In this document: positions 37,187 through 46,018 of the stretch, piece by piece | How the letters are laid out: every line of letters starts with the position of its first letter | Numbering within the stretch: the first letter of the stretch is position 1 | Assembly: GCA_900469625.1 (NCBI GenBank) | Contig: UBXV01000030.1 | Span: forward strand, 1-64,000 | Source: Hyphomicrobiales bacterium | GTDB taxonomy: Bacteria > Pseudomonadota > Alphaproteobacteria > Rhizobiales > Rhizobiaceae | Length of the DNA stretch: 64,000 nt | Direction of reading: 5' to 3' | Notes under the pieces: generated by a model | The model's database searches: none | The model's input: the letters and a program-made list of their open reading frames with translations, nothing else | What the model was told of the DNA's origin: nothing | Translations under genes and position numbers: made by a program

Positions 37187-39040
37187 ATGTCGATTTCAGA
37201 TGCAATCTACCGTCCCTTCGAGACGTTGATCAGGCCGTTGGACATTCCTTATCAACCGCTACCGTCCAAGGGGCCGGTGGCCGTCCTCTTGCACTTCATA
37301 TCGATGTTTCGCGGCGTGCTGATTGCGCTGGCCCTCTCCTCGATGGCGATCGAGGCCATCAATCTCACCATCGTCTGGGGGCTCTCGGTCATCGTCGACG
37401 GGGTGACGCAGATGGGGGCCTCCGCCTTCCTGGAGAGCGAATGGCGCTTCCTCGCCTTTCTCGGCTTTCTGATCTTCCCGGTCATGCCGATCGCCTCTTT
37501 CCTCCTGAACACGCTCAACTCGCACACGCTCGGTGTCGGCATGCCGGCGGCGATCCAGTGGCAGGGTCACAAGGCTGTCGAACGGCAGGATCTTGCCTTC
37601 TTCCACGACCTGTTTGCCGGACAGGTCGCCTCACGGCTGTCGCAGGTATCATCAGCCGTTCAGCAGCAGATCATCGCCGCCTTCCAGTCGATCCCACGCT
37701 TCCTGTTACAGATGGTCGGTTCCGTCGTCCTCTTGAGCAGCCTGTCCTGGCAGCTTGCCCTGCCCGTCGTCGTCTGGATCGCGCTCAACGTGGCGCTTGC
37801 GGCCAAGATGGCGCCTATCTTCGTTGCACGCTCGCGCAAGACCGCCAAGCAGCGCAGCCTGCTGGCCGGCGCGATCACCGACCTCTACACCAACATGCAG
37901 ATGATCAAGCAGTTCGCGGCGGAAGACAGCGAGGCCGGAGCGATCCGCCGCATCATCACCAGAACGATGCAGACACAGCATAGCGAACAGCGCATCTACC
38001 GCACGTCGGAACTGACGGTCGTGGCGATGAACATGGCCCTCTGGCTGGCCATGCTTTCGATCGGTTTCTCCGGCCTGGTCGACGGTTATCTCACCGTCGG
38101 CGAGTTCGTCGGGGCCGTCTATATCCTGCAGCGGCTGTCGGCGCACACCTTCACCTTCCTGCAGATGGGCCAGCAAATCTTTCAGGCGATCGGTACGATC
38201 AAGGATGCGATGCCCGTCATGACGACGCCGCCGACCATCATCGATCGGCCTGGAGCAACGAGCCTTGCGGTCCACGGCGGCGAGATCCGCTTCCAGGACG
38301 TGTCTTTTGCCTACAAGTCCGGAAAGTCCGTGATCGACGGTCTGTCGCTGACGGTCCGGCCGGGGGAAAAGGTCGGCCTGGTCGGCCTCTCCGGTGCCGG
38401 CAAGACAACGATCGTCAACCTTTTGCTGCGCTTCTACGACATCGAACAGGGCGCGATCACCATCGACGGCCAGGATATCCGCGATGTGAGCCAGGCGAGC
38501 CTTCGTCGCAACATCGGGGTCATCGCCCAGGACGTGGCCCTGCTGCACCGCTCGGTCGGCGACAACATCCGCTACGGCCGTCCCGAGGCGACGCAGGACG
38601 AGGTCGAAGAGGTGGCAAGGACGGCCAGGGCCGACCTGTTCATTGCCGATCTGGCCGATGGCGAAGGACGCAAGGGCTATGGCGCCTTCGTCGGCGACCG
38701 CGGCATCAAGCTTTCCGGCGGCCAGCGACAGCGCGTCGCGATCGCCCGCGTCCTGTTGAAGGACGCACCGATCCTCGTGCTCGACGAGGCCACATCCGCC
38801 CTCGACAGCGAATCGGAAGCCGCCATCCAGGAAAAGCTCGACCTGGTGATGGAAGGCAAGACGGTGATCGCCATCGCGCATCGGCTCTCGACCATCGCGA
38901 TGATGGACCGCATCGTCGTGGTCGATGAAGGGCGCATCGTCGAAGAAGGCAGGCCGGACGAGCTGATCGAGCGGGACGGTCTGTTTGCCCGCCTGTGGAA
39001 ACGCCAGACGGGCGGCTTCATGCCGGAAGAGTTGACCTGA
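37187..39040 (+). CDS. ABC exporter, fused membrane and ATPase domains
   Basis: This 617-residue half-transporter starts at 37187 (MSISDAIYRPF). The N-terminal region (about 1-330) has six membrane helices (for example MFRGVLIALALSSMAIEAIN). The nucleotide-binding domain (about 370-610) has Walker A GLSGAGKTT, signature LSGGQRQRV, Walker B ILVLDEATSALD and the switch His in IAHRLS. It would act as a homodimer exporting a lipid, peptide or drug. It resembles MsbA/YojI-type exporters, and no partner gene indicates the substrate. Confidence 0.9.
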   Translation: MSISDAIYRPFETLIRPLDIPYQPLPSKGPVAVLLHFISMFRGVLIALALSSMAIEAINLTIVWGLSVIVDGVTQMGASAFLESEWRFLAFLGFLIFPVMPIASFLLNTLNSHTLGVGMPAAIQWQGHKAVERQDLAFFHDLFAGQVASRLSQVSSAVQQQIIAAFQSIPRFLLQMVGSVVLLSSLSWQLALPVVVWIALNVALAAKMAPIFVARSRKTAKQRSLLAGAITDLYTNMQMIKQFAAEDSEAGAIRRIITRTMQTQHSEQRIYRTSELTVVAMNMALWLAMLSIGFSGLVDGYLTVGEFVGAVYILQRLSAHTFTFLQMGQQIFQAIGTIKDAMPVMTTPPTIIDRPGATSLAVHGGEIRFQDVSFAYKSGKSVIDGLSLTVRPGEKVGLVGLSGAGKTTIVNLLLRFYDIEQGAITIDGQDIRDVSQASLRRNIGVIAQDVALLHRSVGDNIRYGRPEATQDEVEEVARTARADLFIADLADGEGRKGYGAFVGDRGIKLSGGQRQRVAIARVLLKDAPILVLDEATSALDSESEAAIQEKLDLVMEGKTVIAIAHRLSTIAMMDRIVVVDEGRIVEEGRPDELIERDGLFARLWKRQTGGFMPEELT

Positions 39041-39096
39041 CGCGCCTTTCGATCGGTAGCCACCCAAGTGTCCCGGCGACACGTCCTTGGCCGAAG

Positions 39097-40089
39097 CTAT
39101 GCGGTGATTTCGACCGGTTCGGCCGAGCGGCTTTCCGTCGGCTCCAGAGCGTGCCTGTGCAGCGGATGACGCGGATCGTCGTGCGGGCTCAACAGGTAAC
39201 GCCGAGCGACCTCGAGATAGCCGTCATAGACAAGGCCACCATTGGCGGCGATCAGCGTCTGGCGATGCCGGCGATAGAGCAAGGGGATCCGGTACCAGGG
39301 CACGCCGGGCCGCTGGTGATGCAGCACATGGAGATTGTTGTAGAGAAACAGAAGCCCGAACAGCCGGCTGTTCTCGACGATCGCCGTGCGCTCGTCATGA
39401 TGGTCGGCGTACCGATGTTCGGCATAGGAGCGCAGCCGGCTCAGCGCCGCGCCGACGTAGACGAAGCCGACCAGATAGAGCCAGAGCGGCATGCCGCACA
39501 CCGCGACGACCCAGGTAAGAACGACGGCCACGCCGATCGCGTGCCTCAGCCAGAGTGCTGCGCGCTGCCGGTCGCCATCGCGCACGAGCGCGGCTTCCTG
39601 CGCAAGAAAACTGACGATCATCACCATCGGCCCGAGCGTCAGTCGGCCGAGCAAGGTGGTGTTCCAGGCCGCAAGCTGCCGGCCGGCAGCCCCCATGCGT
39701 TCCCAGGCGCTCTGGGTGAAATAGGAGGATTCCGGATCCTCGATCGGATCGGTCAGGTGCTCGTCGCGATGGTGCGTCAGGTGCCCCTCGCGATAGATGG
39801 CATAGGGCAGCCAGAGAGACAGCGGCGGCCAGGCGATCGCGTCGTTGATCACGCGGCTGCGGGTGGGATGCCCGTGAATGAGCTCGTGCTGCAGGGATCC
39901 ATGCCAGGCCACCAGCCAGCCGCCAAGCGCAAGCACGGCGACGACGGGCAGCGATTGCCAGAACCATGTCACCGCGAGAAAGCCACCATAGATGACCAGC
40001 GCGAGCGCGACGGTCTGCCATTCGACGCGAGCAAGGGTGCTCAGCATCGAAAATGGAGGAAGGGGTGCTTCCGACTGGGAATTGTGCAT
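39097..40089 (-). CDS. Membrane fatty-acid desaturase family protein
   Basis: I start at 40089 (MHNSQSEAPL..., 330 residues), with AGGAA upstream. Three His boxes are present: H68-E-L-I-H-G-H74, H103-L-T-H-H107 and HVLHH near the C-terminal third, with an ADHH motif before the last. These bind the di-iron centre. Four or more hydrophobic segments surround them. Enzymes of this group desaturate or hydroxylate acyl chains in the inner membrane. It is convergent with the ABC exporter, which ends 56 bp away. The acyl substrate is unknown. Confidence 0.87.
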   Translation of the reverse strand: MHNSQSEAPLPPFSMLSTLARVEWQTVALALVIYGGFLAVTWFWQSLPVVAVLALGGWLVAWHGSLQHELIHGHPTRSRVINDAIAWPPLSLWLPYAIYREGHLTHHRDEHLTDPIEDPESSYFTQSAWERMGAAGRQLAAWNTTLLGRLTLGPMVMIVSFLAQEAALVRDGDRQRAALWLRHAIGVAVVLTWVVAVCGMPLWLYLVGFVYVGAALSRLRSYAEHRYADHHDERTAIVENSRLFGLLFLYNNLHVLHHQRPGVPWYRIPLLYRRHRQTLIAANGGLVYDGYLEVARRYLLSPHDDPRHPLHRHALEPTESRSAEPVEITA

Positions 40090-40292
40090 GAGGCGGTTTC
40101 CTACGGGCATGAACGATGGCATTCGGGCGGCAATATAAAAGCCCGACCGCTTCCGCCGCGCCGTATCGCTTTGCAATCAAACGGCAAACCGGGAAAAGCC
40201 ATTGCGTTTGAACGGCAGCGGCTGAAATATTTATCTATGTAATCTATAGACTAATGCGAGTGCGCGCGAGGCGCCTTGATGCGGTCATCCGC

Positions 40293-40313
40293 CGGCCGGC
40301 AAATTGCCGGCCG
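40293..40313. terminator. GC-rich hairpin after the PhnD-like gene
   Basis: CGGCCGGC and GCCGGCCG pair perfectly over a five-base AAATT loop, five bases past the PhnD-like stop on the minus strand. There is no T-run, so it is a weak terminator candidate. The remainder of the 228-bp gap to the desaturase is AT-rich and shows no gene. Confidence 0.45.
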
Positions 40314-40317
40314 CACT

Positions 40318-41124
40318 TCAGGCGAGCGTGGGATAGCCCCGGCCCGCGGCATCCCGGTCGAATGCGGCGAGTGTCTCGTAATCGGCATCGCCGAGCAGGC
40401 TGATGCCTTGAAGTGAGAGGGTGTCGCAAACCTCGGCAAGGGCCGGGTCGGCGATCGTTTCCGCCAACGCGCGACGCAGGATCACCAGGTCTCTGGCCGG
40501 CGTCGATGCGGCTGTGATGAAAGGCAGGCCGGGTCCCTTGGCCGTTTCTGCCAGGATACGGAGACCGGCGACACGATCGGGCTCGAAGCGCTGCGTGTTG
40601 CCGAAGGTCACGCAATCGATCGACGCGACATCGGCAGCCCCGCTCGACACCGCCTCCATGCTGGCGCGATGCCCGCCCGTCTGCAGCACGCTGGCGAAGA
40701 ACCGGCCATCCACCGCATGAGGCGCAACGAAAGCCCGAAACAGATTGTAGCCGGAATTGCTACCCGGCTCATTGATCGCCGCGCGACTGCCTCTCAAATC
40801 CGCGATCGATGTCGCCGACGACCCGGTATTGACGACGATGAAACTGCCATTGAGCGGGCCGTCGCAGCCGGGAAAGCCATAAACAGGGGTCGCGACCAGT
40901 TGCACCTTCCCGCGCAATTGCCGGACATAGGGATAGCCGCAGGTCTGGCCGAAAAGCAGATCCGGGCGGAACCAGGCCTCGTCGTAGTGAAGATCCTCGT
41001 CGAGTGCTTCTGGCGCCTCCAGGCCATGGCCGCGAATGCGCTGTGCGAGCGCGCGCCAGAACAGCCGCGTCGCCTCGTCGAGCGGCGGCGGGCTGACATA
41101 CATGGCAAGGCTGGCAACGGGCAT
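40318..41124 (-). CDS. PhnD-like binding protein (phosphate/phosphonate SBP family)
   Basis: This 268-residue protein starts MPVASLAMYVSPPPLDEATRLFW. The pattern FGQTCGYPYV, GSFIVVNTGS, LRGSRAAINEPGSNSGYNLFRA and a GGHRASMEAVSSGAADVASIDCVT stretch is typical of the PhnD/SsuA-like fold that binds oxyanion ligands. No cleavable signal peptide is visible and there is no permease or ATPase beside it, so it may be cytoplasmic, a sensor, or an orphan. It is separated from the desaturase by 228 bp on the same strand. Confidence 0.75.
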   Translation of the reverse strand: MPVASLAMYVSPPPLDEATRLFWRALAQRIRGHGLEAPEALDEDLHYDEAWFRPDLLFGQTCGYPYVRQLRGKVQLVATPVYGFPGCDGPLNGSFIVVNTGSSATSIADLRGSRAAINEPGSNSGYNLFRAFVAPHAVDGRFFASVLQTGGHRASMEAVSSGAADVASIDCVTFGNTQRFEPDRVAGLRILAETAKGPGLPFITAASTPARDLVILRRALAETIADPALAEVCDTLSLQGISLLGDADYETLAAFDRDAAGRGYPTLA

Positions 41125-41459
41125 GACCGCACTCCGGAATGATACGCCGGAAACCTATGCATTACATAGAATTAAACTTCAACACGCAGCCGTTATCGCC
41201 TCCCGGATATCCAGAGCGTCCTGCCTGGCCAAACGACCGCCCGCGTGCACCAAAGCTCGGCCATCGGACGGGCGGCGCGGATACGGGCACTGACGCTCCC
41301 GCCCCCGCGCGCCGCCAGGTGCCGCAGAGAATGCCATTCCGGCGCACGCAGTTCTGTCTGATCGACGATCGACCGAGACAGACAGGCGCGCCAGCGCCGC
41401 GAAGGGTAAGGGCGCGTCGCTTGATCGCGCCACACCTCCATTTGCGTCGTTGCCAGGTT
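41125..41459. other. 335-bp gap between PhnD-like gene and TonB receptor
   Basis: No gene is supported. Near the PhnD-like start there is CTATG-cattA-CATAG (41155-41168), a short dyad in an AT-rich stretch that could be part of its promoter. The rest is GC-rich without a terminator I can defend. Confidence 0.4.
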
Positions 41460-44090
41460 TCAGAACCGATTGGTAAGGCTGATCCGGAATGTCCGGCCGG
41501 GCGCCGGTACTGCGTTGGCGACACCGGTCGCTGCGTCCAGATAGAAGCGGTCGGTCAGGTTCTCGACGCTCACGGCCAGTTGTACCCAGTCGTTGATCTT
41601 GTGCTTGGCATAGAGGTCCACCGTGGTGAAGGGCGGCGCGAAGTTCTCGACGCTGGTGCTGCCCAGGACCTTGAGATTGAAGGCCGTGTCGGTCGCATGG
41701 GTCACGCGCATGCCGACATCCAGCGCCTCATCGAAGAAGCGGCCGCCCACGGTCAGGTTGTGCAGGTTCTTCGGCACCGCATGAATGCCGATGATATCGC
41801 CGAGCGCGCCATAGCCTCCGTCGCAGCCGACCATATCGTTGAGTTCCGGCGCGTGCGGCGAGCCGCAGATCTCGGCCTTGAGATAATGGGTCAGCCCGTA
41901 TTCGGCATAAAACTGGTTCGCGTCATAGCGCAGCGATAGCTCAAGCCCGCGATGCGTCAGGCTCGGCATGTTGGCATAGCCGGGGATGAAGCCGTTGCCG
42001 GTGATATAGTCGGTATAGCGGTTGTCGAAGTAGCCGAGCTTGCCGCCCAGGAAATCGCCGTCGCGAAAGACGTCGTTGCCGGAATAGCTCGCTCCGAATT
42101 CGATGCCGCGCTTGCGTTCCGGGCGGATGGCGGAACCGTCGGGGTTGGCGCCGAACAACCCGATCTCGCGCATCGACGGCGCACGCCAGCCTTCGCTGTA
42201 ACCCACGTAGCCGGCGGCGCCCTCAAAGGGCAGATCGAACGCGGCGCGCAGATGTCCGGTGGTGGCCGAGTAGCGGGCATCATCGACACCGCTGTCGTTG
42301 GAAGGCAGCGGATCCGGCAGGTTGCGGCTGAAATACGCGCGATCGTTGCGCACGCCACCCTCGAGCCGCAGCCAGGACGTCACGTCCACAGCAAGGGTCG
42401 AGAACGTGGAAAGTCTGTCCATCCGCCCCTCGGCGAATTGCCAGTCGCCGCCGAAGGCGCTGTCAGGCAGGCCGCGCTCTCCCTTCAGATCCTCTCTTGC
42501 GCCGTATATGCCGATATCGAGCTGGGCCTCGTGGTCCGCGATGCTGAACAGGCTGGTGTTTGCAACCGAAATGCCGGTGTTTGACGTTTCGCGTGACAGG
42601 CCGGTCAAGAACCTGTGCTCTTCGAGCTTGCCGCGCCAGAGCTTGGTGCGCAGGTCGATCAGGCCGCCCTCCTGCGGGTTCCAGCGATGCTCCAGGCCGA
42701 CATTGTTCTGCTCCGTCGTTGCCGGGTGGTAATAGGGATCGAATCCGCCGGCCATGTTGCCGGCGCTGCGGATATTGCCGTTCCAGATGTCCATCCGGCT
42801 GAACACCAGTGACAATTCATGACCGTCCTCCAGTTCAGCCCTGGTCTTGAAGAGGGTGTTGTCGCTTTTGTTGTAGGTGCCAAAAATCTCCGCGCCGGGC
42901 TCGTAGGCGGTGATCGGCACCGCCGGCATCTCGGGGAAACCTGGCGGCATCAGGTACTTGCGCATCAGGGTGCCATTGCTGCCGGCACTATAATTTCCGG
43001 ATTCGCGGTGCGAATAGCCGAAGACAAAGGACAAGATGTCGTTTGCGCGCCAACCGGCGGCAACGCTGGCGGAATAGTCATGATCCGGGATGCCCTTGCG
43101 CACAGCCGGATCGAAGGGAAACAACGCGGGCCTGGGGCAATGCGCCGGCTGCAGCGATGGCGCCTGCGTGCAACTGTCGTAGCGGCTTCCGTCGTCGGCG
43201 TTGCTGCCGACGCCGACCTGCGTGCGCACACCCCAGTTCTTGTCGCCGAAGATCAGTTCGTCGGCCTCGACCGTGCGCATCTCGATGGTGCCGCTGATGG
43301 CATCGCCGCCCTTGCGCGAGGTGGCCTTGTCCACCGTGTAGCCGCTGATGAAGTCGGGATCGATGTAGAAGTTCTGCGCGTTGCCCGAGTAGCCCTTGTA
43401 GGTATGCGAGGAATTCTCGACGCCATCGACGATCAGGGCGATGCGGCCTGATCCCTGCGTGCCGCGGATCATCGGCTCGATGGCCGGGGATGACCGGTTG
43501 TTGCTGGCGAGAACCCCCGGCACGCCTTTCAGGATGTCTCCGGGGCTGGTGACCGGCACGCGCTCGAGCATCTCGGCGTCGACGACATAGTACTCGGCAG
43601 GCGTCGTGTAGGTCTGTTCGCCGGAGATGCCCCTGCCCGTGACGACAATGGGATCGAGGACCGTCGAGCCATCGTCTATGCCTGAGCTGGTGTGCCCCGG
43701 CAGCGTTGCATCGATTACCGCGACGTCGGCGCTGACGAACCGAAAGCTGATGCCGGTGCCGCTCAGGAGACGCCCGAGCGCTTCGGCAGCCGTCATGCGG
43801 CCGGCAACGGCACGCGCCGTGACATCGCCCGCAACCGCACCGGAGACCTGCGAGACCTGGACGCCCGATTGGCGGTTGAAGGCGAGAAGCGCGCGGTTCA
43901 ACGGTTGTTCGGGAATGTCGAAGGTCTTGATCTGGCCCTGCTGTGCGGCCGCCGATGGCGCCGGCTCAGCTTGCGCTGCGGCGCGCGGGATGGCCAACGC
44001 CAGGACCATGGCGGTCGAGGCCAGGAAGAGCGCAACGCGCGCTCCTTCGTGCCTGGTTGCGATCTTGCGATGAACTGTCTTGAACGCCAT
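41460..44090 (-). CDS. TonB-dependent receptor with STN signalling domain
   Basis: This 876-residue outer-membrane receptor has a signal peptide (about 1-40, ending AAAQA), an STN/secretin-like signalling domain (about 55-125), the TonB-box-like LDPIVVTG, a plug domain (about 155-280) and a 22-strand barrel ending in Phe (ISLTNRF). The STN domain passes ligand status to FecR. Genes for FecI and FecR lie just upstream on the same strand. A RirA-type box precedes fecI, so the ligand is likely an iron complex such as haem or a siderophore. The barrel has no distinctive ligand motif. Confidence 0.92.
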   Translation of the reverse strand: MAFKTVHRKIATRHEGARVALFLASTAMVLALAIPRAAAQAEPAPSAAAQQGQIKTFDIPEQPLNRALLAFNRQSGVQVSQVSGAVAGDVTARAVAGRMTAAEALGRLLSGTGISFRFVSADVAVIDATLPGHTSSGIDDGSTVLDPIVVTGRGISGEQTYTTPAEYYVVDAEMLERVPVTSPGDILKGVPGVLASNNRSSPAIEPMIRGTQGSGRIALIVDGVENSSHTYKGYSGNAQNFYIDPDFISGYTVDKATSRKGGDAISGTIEMRTVEADELIFGDKNWGVRTQVGVGSNADDGSRYDSCTQAPSLQPAHCPRPALFPFDPAVRKGIPDHDYSASVAAGWRANDILSFVFGYSHRESGNYSAGSNGTLMRKYLMPPGFPEMPAVPITAYEPGAEIFGTYNKSDNTLFKTRAELEDGHELSLVFSRMDIWNGNIRSAGNMAGGFDPYYHPATTEQNNVGLEHRWNPQEGGLIDLRTKLWRGKLEEHRFLTGLSRETSNTGISVANTSLFSIADHEAQLDIGIYGAREDLKGERGLPDSAFGGDWQFAEGRMDRLSTFSTLAVDVTSWLRLEGGVRNDRAYFSRNLPDPLPSNDSGVDDARYSATTGHLRAAFDLPFEGAAGYVGYSEGWRAPSMREIGLFGANPDGSAIRPERKRGIEFGASYSGNDVFRDGDFLGGKLGYFDNRYTDYITGNGFIPGYANMPSLTHRGLELSLRYDANQFYAEYGLTHYLKAEICGSPHAPELNDMVGCDGGYGALGDIIGIHAVPKNLHNLTVGGRFFDEALDVGMRVTHATDTAFNLKVLGSTSVENFAPPFTTVDLYAKHKINDWVQLAVSVENLTDRFYLDAATGVANAVPAPGRTFRISLTNRF

Positions 44091-44164
44091 TGTGTCCGTC
44101 GTCTCCCCATTTCTGGCGCCTCAGCCCGGCACCTTCAAATGTGGAACACTTGGCACGTCGATTT

Positions 44165-44185
44165 TTTTCGCGACGAACGCGAAAA
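44165..44185. other. Hairpin between fecR and the receptor gene
   Basis: TTTTCGCG and CGCGAAAA form an 8-bp stem with a five-base loop in the 119-bp gap after fecR. It is not a proper terminator on the minus strand because no T-run follows. It may set the fecR-to-receptor expression ratio. Confidence 0.35.
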
Positions 44186-44209
44186 GTTGAATTTCTGCAG
44201 AAAGGTTTT

Positions 44210-45190
44210 TCAGAACCCGGTCACGACGCGCATGTAGGGCGATATCTTCCTGACCTTTCCGCCATGCGGCGCTACCAGCGCCAGCAATGCCTTGTCGGGA
44301 TCCGCGAGCGTGAAAATGCCGGTCACGCGCCTGTCTGCGAAGCCTTGATCCGGGGCAACGATCCAGGATGGGTGGTAACGGCCAATCTGCTCGATGACCG
44401 ACCCGATCGTCGCGTCCGAAACGATCAGGCGCTGACTGCGCCACGCCCCGATGGCATCCGGTGCGATCGCTTCCCTGCGGGTTTCGCCGGTCCGCCTGTC
44501 GACGGAGACCAGGTCACCGGGTGCAAGCGTTTCGTCGATCGCATGGCCGGCCACAGCGCCCCTGGCTTCGATCTCCCCACGCTCCAGGCCAACTTGCGTC
44601 CCCTCCTCGCTCACCCTGACATTGAAGGCCGTGCCGAGCACGCGAACGTCGAGATCGCGAGATACCACGTGGAATGGCCGGGATGCGTCATGGACAATGT
44701 CCAGGTAGATTTCGCCAGCCAGCAATCGCACGGTTCGCGATCCGGCCGTAAACTCCGACGCGAAGGCACTCTCAGGCCCAAGTTCGATCCGGCTGCCATC
44801 CTCAAGGATGACCTCCCGGGTCTCGGCGTTCCGCGTTCGGTAGTCCGCACTCCATTGCAGCAGCAGCGCTGGCCCGGCGATATAGGCAAGACAGACGGCA
44901 GCAGCGATCCCGGCGACAGCGCCGCTGATCCAACGCCGTTGCGGGCGCGCATGCGGGACGGTGGGCACGGAAACGTTTTGTGATTGAAGGTGACCTTGGG
45001 CCTCCCCCATGGCCGCCCACATCGCGCAGGCTCTGTCCCAGACTTCGGCATGCGCCGGCGAGCGCGCGAGCCAGCGCTCGAACTCGTCGCGCAAGCCGGG
45101 AGCGTCCGGCGTATCGTTCAACCGGATCAACCACTCGAACGCTTCGTCCTTGAGGTGGGCAGCGCCGTCCTCTGCTGTGCTTGCTGTCAT
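44210..45190 (-). CDS. FecR-type anti-sigma/sigma regulator
   Basis: This 326-residue protein has the N-terminal DUF4880 segment (HLKDEAFEWLIRLNDTPDAPGLRDEFERWLARSPAHAEVWDRA, about 12-55), one membrane helix (about 87-110), and the periplasmic FecR domain (REVILEDGSRIELG and ETREVIL, about 125-215), then a DUF4974-like end. It relays the receptor's state to the FecI sigma factor across the inner membrane. A 34-codon ORF overlaps its start by four bases. It sits 100 bp downstream of fecI. Confidence 0.9.
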   Translation of the reverse strand: MTASTAEDGAAHLKDEAFEWLIRLNDTPDAPGLRDEFERWLARSPAHAEVWDRACAMWAAMGEAQGHLQSQNVSVPTVPHARPQRRWISGAVAGIAAAVCLAYIAGPALLLQWSADYRTRNAETREVILEDGSRIELGPESAFASEFTAGSRTVRLLAGEIYLDIVHDASRPFHVVSRDLDVRVLGTAFNVRVSEEGTQVGLERGEIEARGAVAGHAIDETLAPGDLVSVDRRTGETRREAIAPDAIGAWRSQRLIVSDATIGSVIEQIGRYHPSWIVAPDQGFADRRVTGIFTLADPDKALLALVAPHGGKVRKISPYMRVVTGF

Positions 45191-45291
45191 AGGCCGATGG
45201 TTCCAGACCTCAATTTTCGGGCGATGGCCGCCTGCTTTTCGCTGAACTCCCGAACCAGGCGGTTTGGCGAGGCCTCCGTGTCCGGCATCAT
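45187..45291 (-). CDS. 34-residue ORF between fecI and fecR, overlapping the fecR start
   Basis: ATG at 45291, TGA at 45189-45187, overlapping the fecR ATG in the arrangement ATGA. It begins seven bases past the fecI stop. The peptide starts MMPDTEASPNRLVREF and has an even mix of charged and polar residues with one helical stretch. The ribosome site is weak. It fills almost the whole fecI-fecR gap. It may encode a regulatory peptide, be a leader that couples fecR translation to fecI, or be a chance frame. I do not know a named family. Confidence 0.4.
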   Translation of the reverse strand: MMPDTEASPNRLVREFSEKQAAIARKLRSGTIGL

Positions 45292-45298
45292 GGGCACT

Positions 45299-45808
45299 CT
45301 ATCCGTCGAAATCCAGCCGATCCCACAGGCATTCCATCGCTTCCTTCAGCAGCCGATGGGCCGTTGCGACGGAAATGCCGAGCTGCGAGGCCGTCTGCTG
45401 GAGCGTGAGCCCTTCGAAACGATAGAGCTCGACCACGGCGCGCGTTCTCGGCGGTAGTTCCTCGATGGCGCGCGCCGCAAGCCGGGCGCGCTCGAGGATC
45501 AGCACCTGGGCTTCCGGCGTGCCCGTCCGCTGGTATCGCGCCCACCACGGATAATCTTCCGGGTGCCCGGCCCGCCGCACGCCAAGATGCCGATGACGAT
45601 TGCGCACCAGGTTCTTGACGACGGTATAGAGAAAGACCTTGCTGATCTTGTAGTCGCGATCATTGCGCGCCAGGCAGATGGTGAACGCTTCCTGCACCAT
45701 GTCCTCGGCAACGTCACGCAGGCCCGTCAGCTTGGTCGCATAGTCGACAAGGGATCGTCGCTGGTCTGCATACAGAGTAAGCCAGTCGTCATATTGTTCA
45801 TGGTTCAT
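45299..45808 (-). CDS. FecI-type ECF sigma factor
   Basis: This 169-residue sigma factor has region 2 (LVDYATKLTGLRDVAEDMVQEAF, about 20-45) and region 4 (AARAIEELPPRTRAVVELYRFEGLTLQQTASQLGISVATAHRLL, about 110-155). The intervening segment and length are normal for iron-responsive ECF sigma factors. It directs RNA polymerase to the receptor promoter when FecR signals that the outer-membrane receptor is loaded. A TGA-N9-TCA box lies 130-144 bp upstream. Confidence 0.9.
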   Translation of the reverse strand: MNHEQYDDWLTLYADQRRSLVDYATKLTGLRDVAEDMVQEAFTICLARNDRDYKISKVFLYTVVKNLVRNRHRHLGVRRAGHPEDYPWWARYQRTGTPEAQVLILERARLAARAIEELPPRTRAVVELYRFEGLTLQQTASQLGISVATAHRLLKEAMECLWDRLDFDG

Positions 45809-45937
45809 TTTCGGTCAGTCGATGCGACGAGACGGCGGCGCTGGATGGAATTGCGGTCAACTGCGATGCGCCGGGAACCGACATCGGCATGGAAGCGCTT
45901 CGCCCCGCATCGCGCCACACTTGATAGTTTCAATACA

Positions 45938-45952
45938 TGAGAATTGCAATCA
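45938..45952. promoter_or_regulatory. Candidate RirA iron-responsive operator, TGA-N9-TCA
   Basis: TGA-GAATTGCAA-TCA matches the iron-responsive operator that RirA recognises in rhizobia, with flanking A and T extending the symmetry (ATGA...TCAT). It lies 130-144 bp upstream of the fecI ATG in an AT-rich stretch. It predicts repression of fecI-fecR in iron sufficiency. Confidence 0.6.
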
Positions 45953-46018
45953 TATTTTTGTGGGCGGCCGAGGCAAATTGCTAAGCGCTATGAAGGTGTT
46001 ACGAGACTCCTTGGCCCG

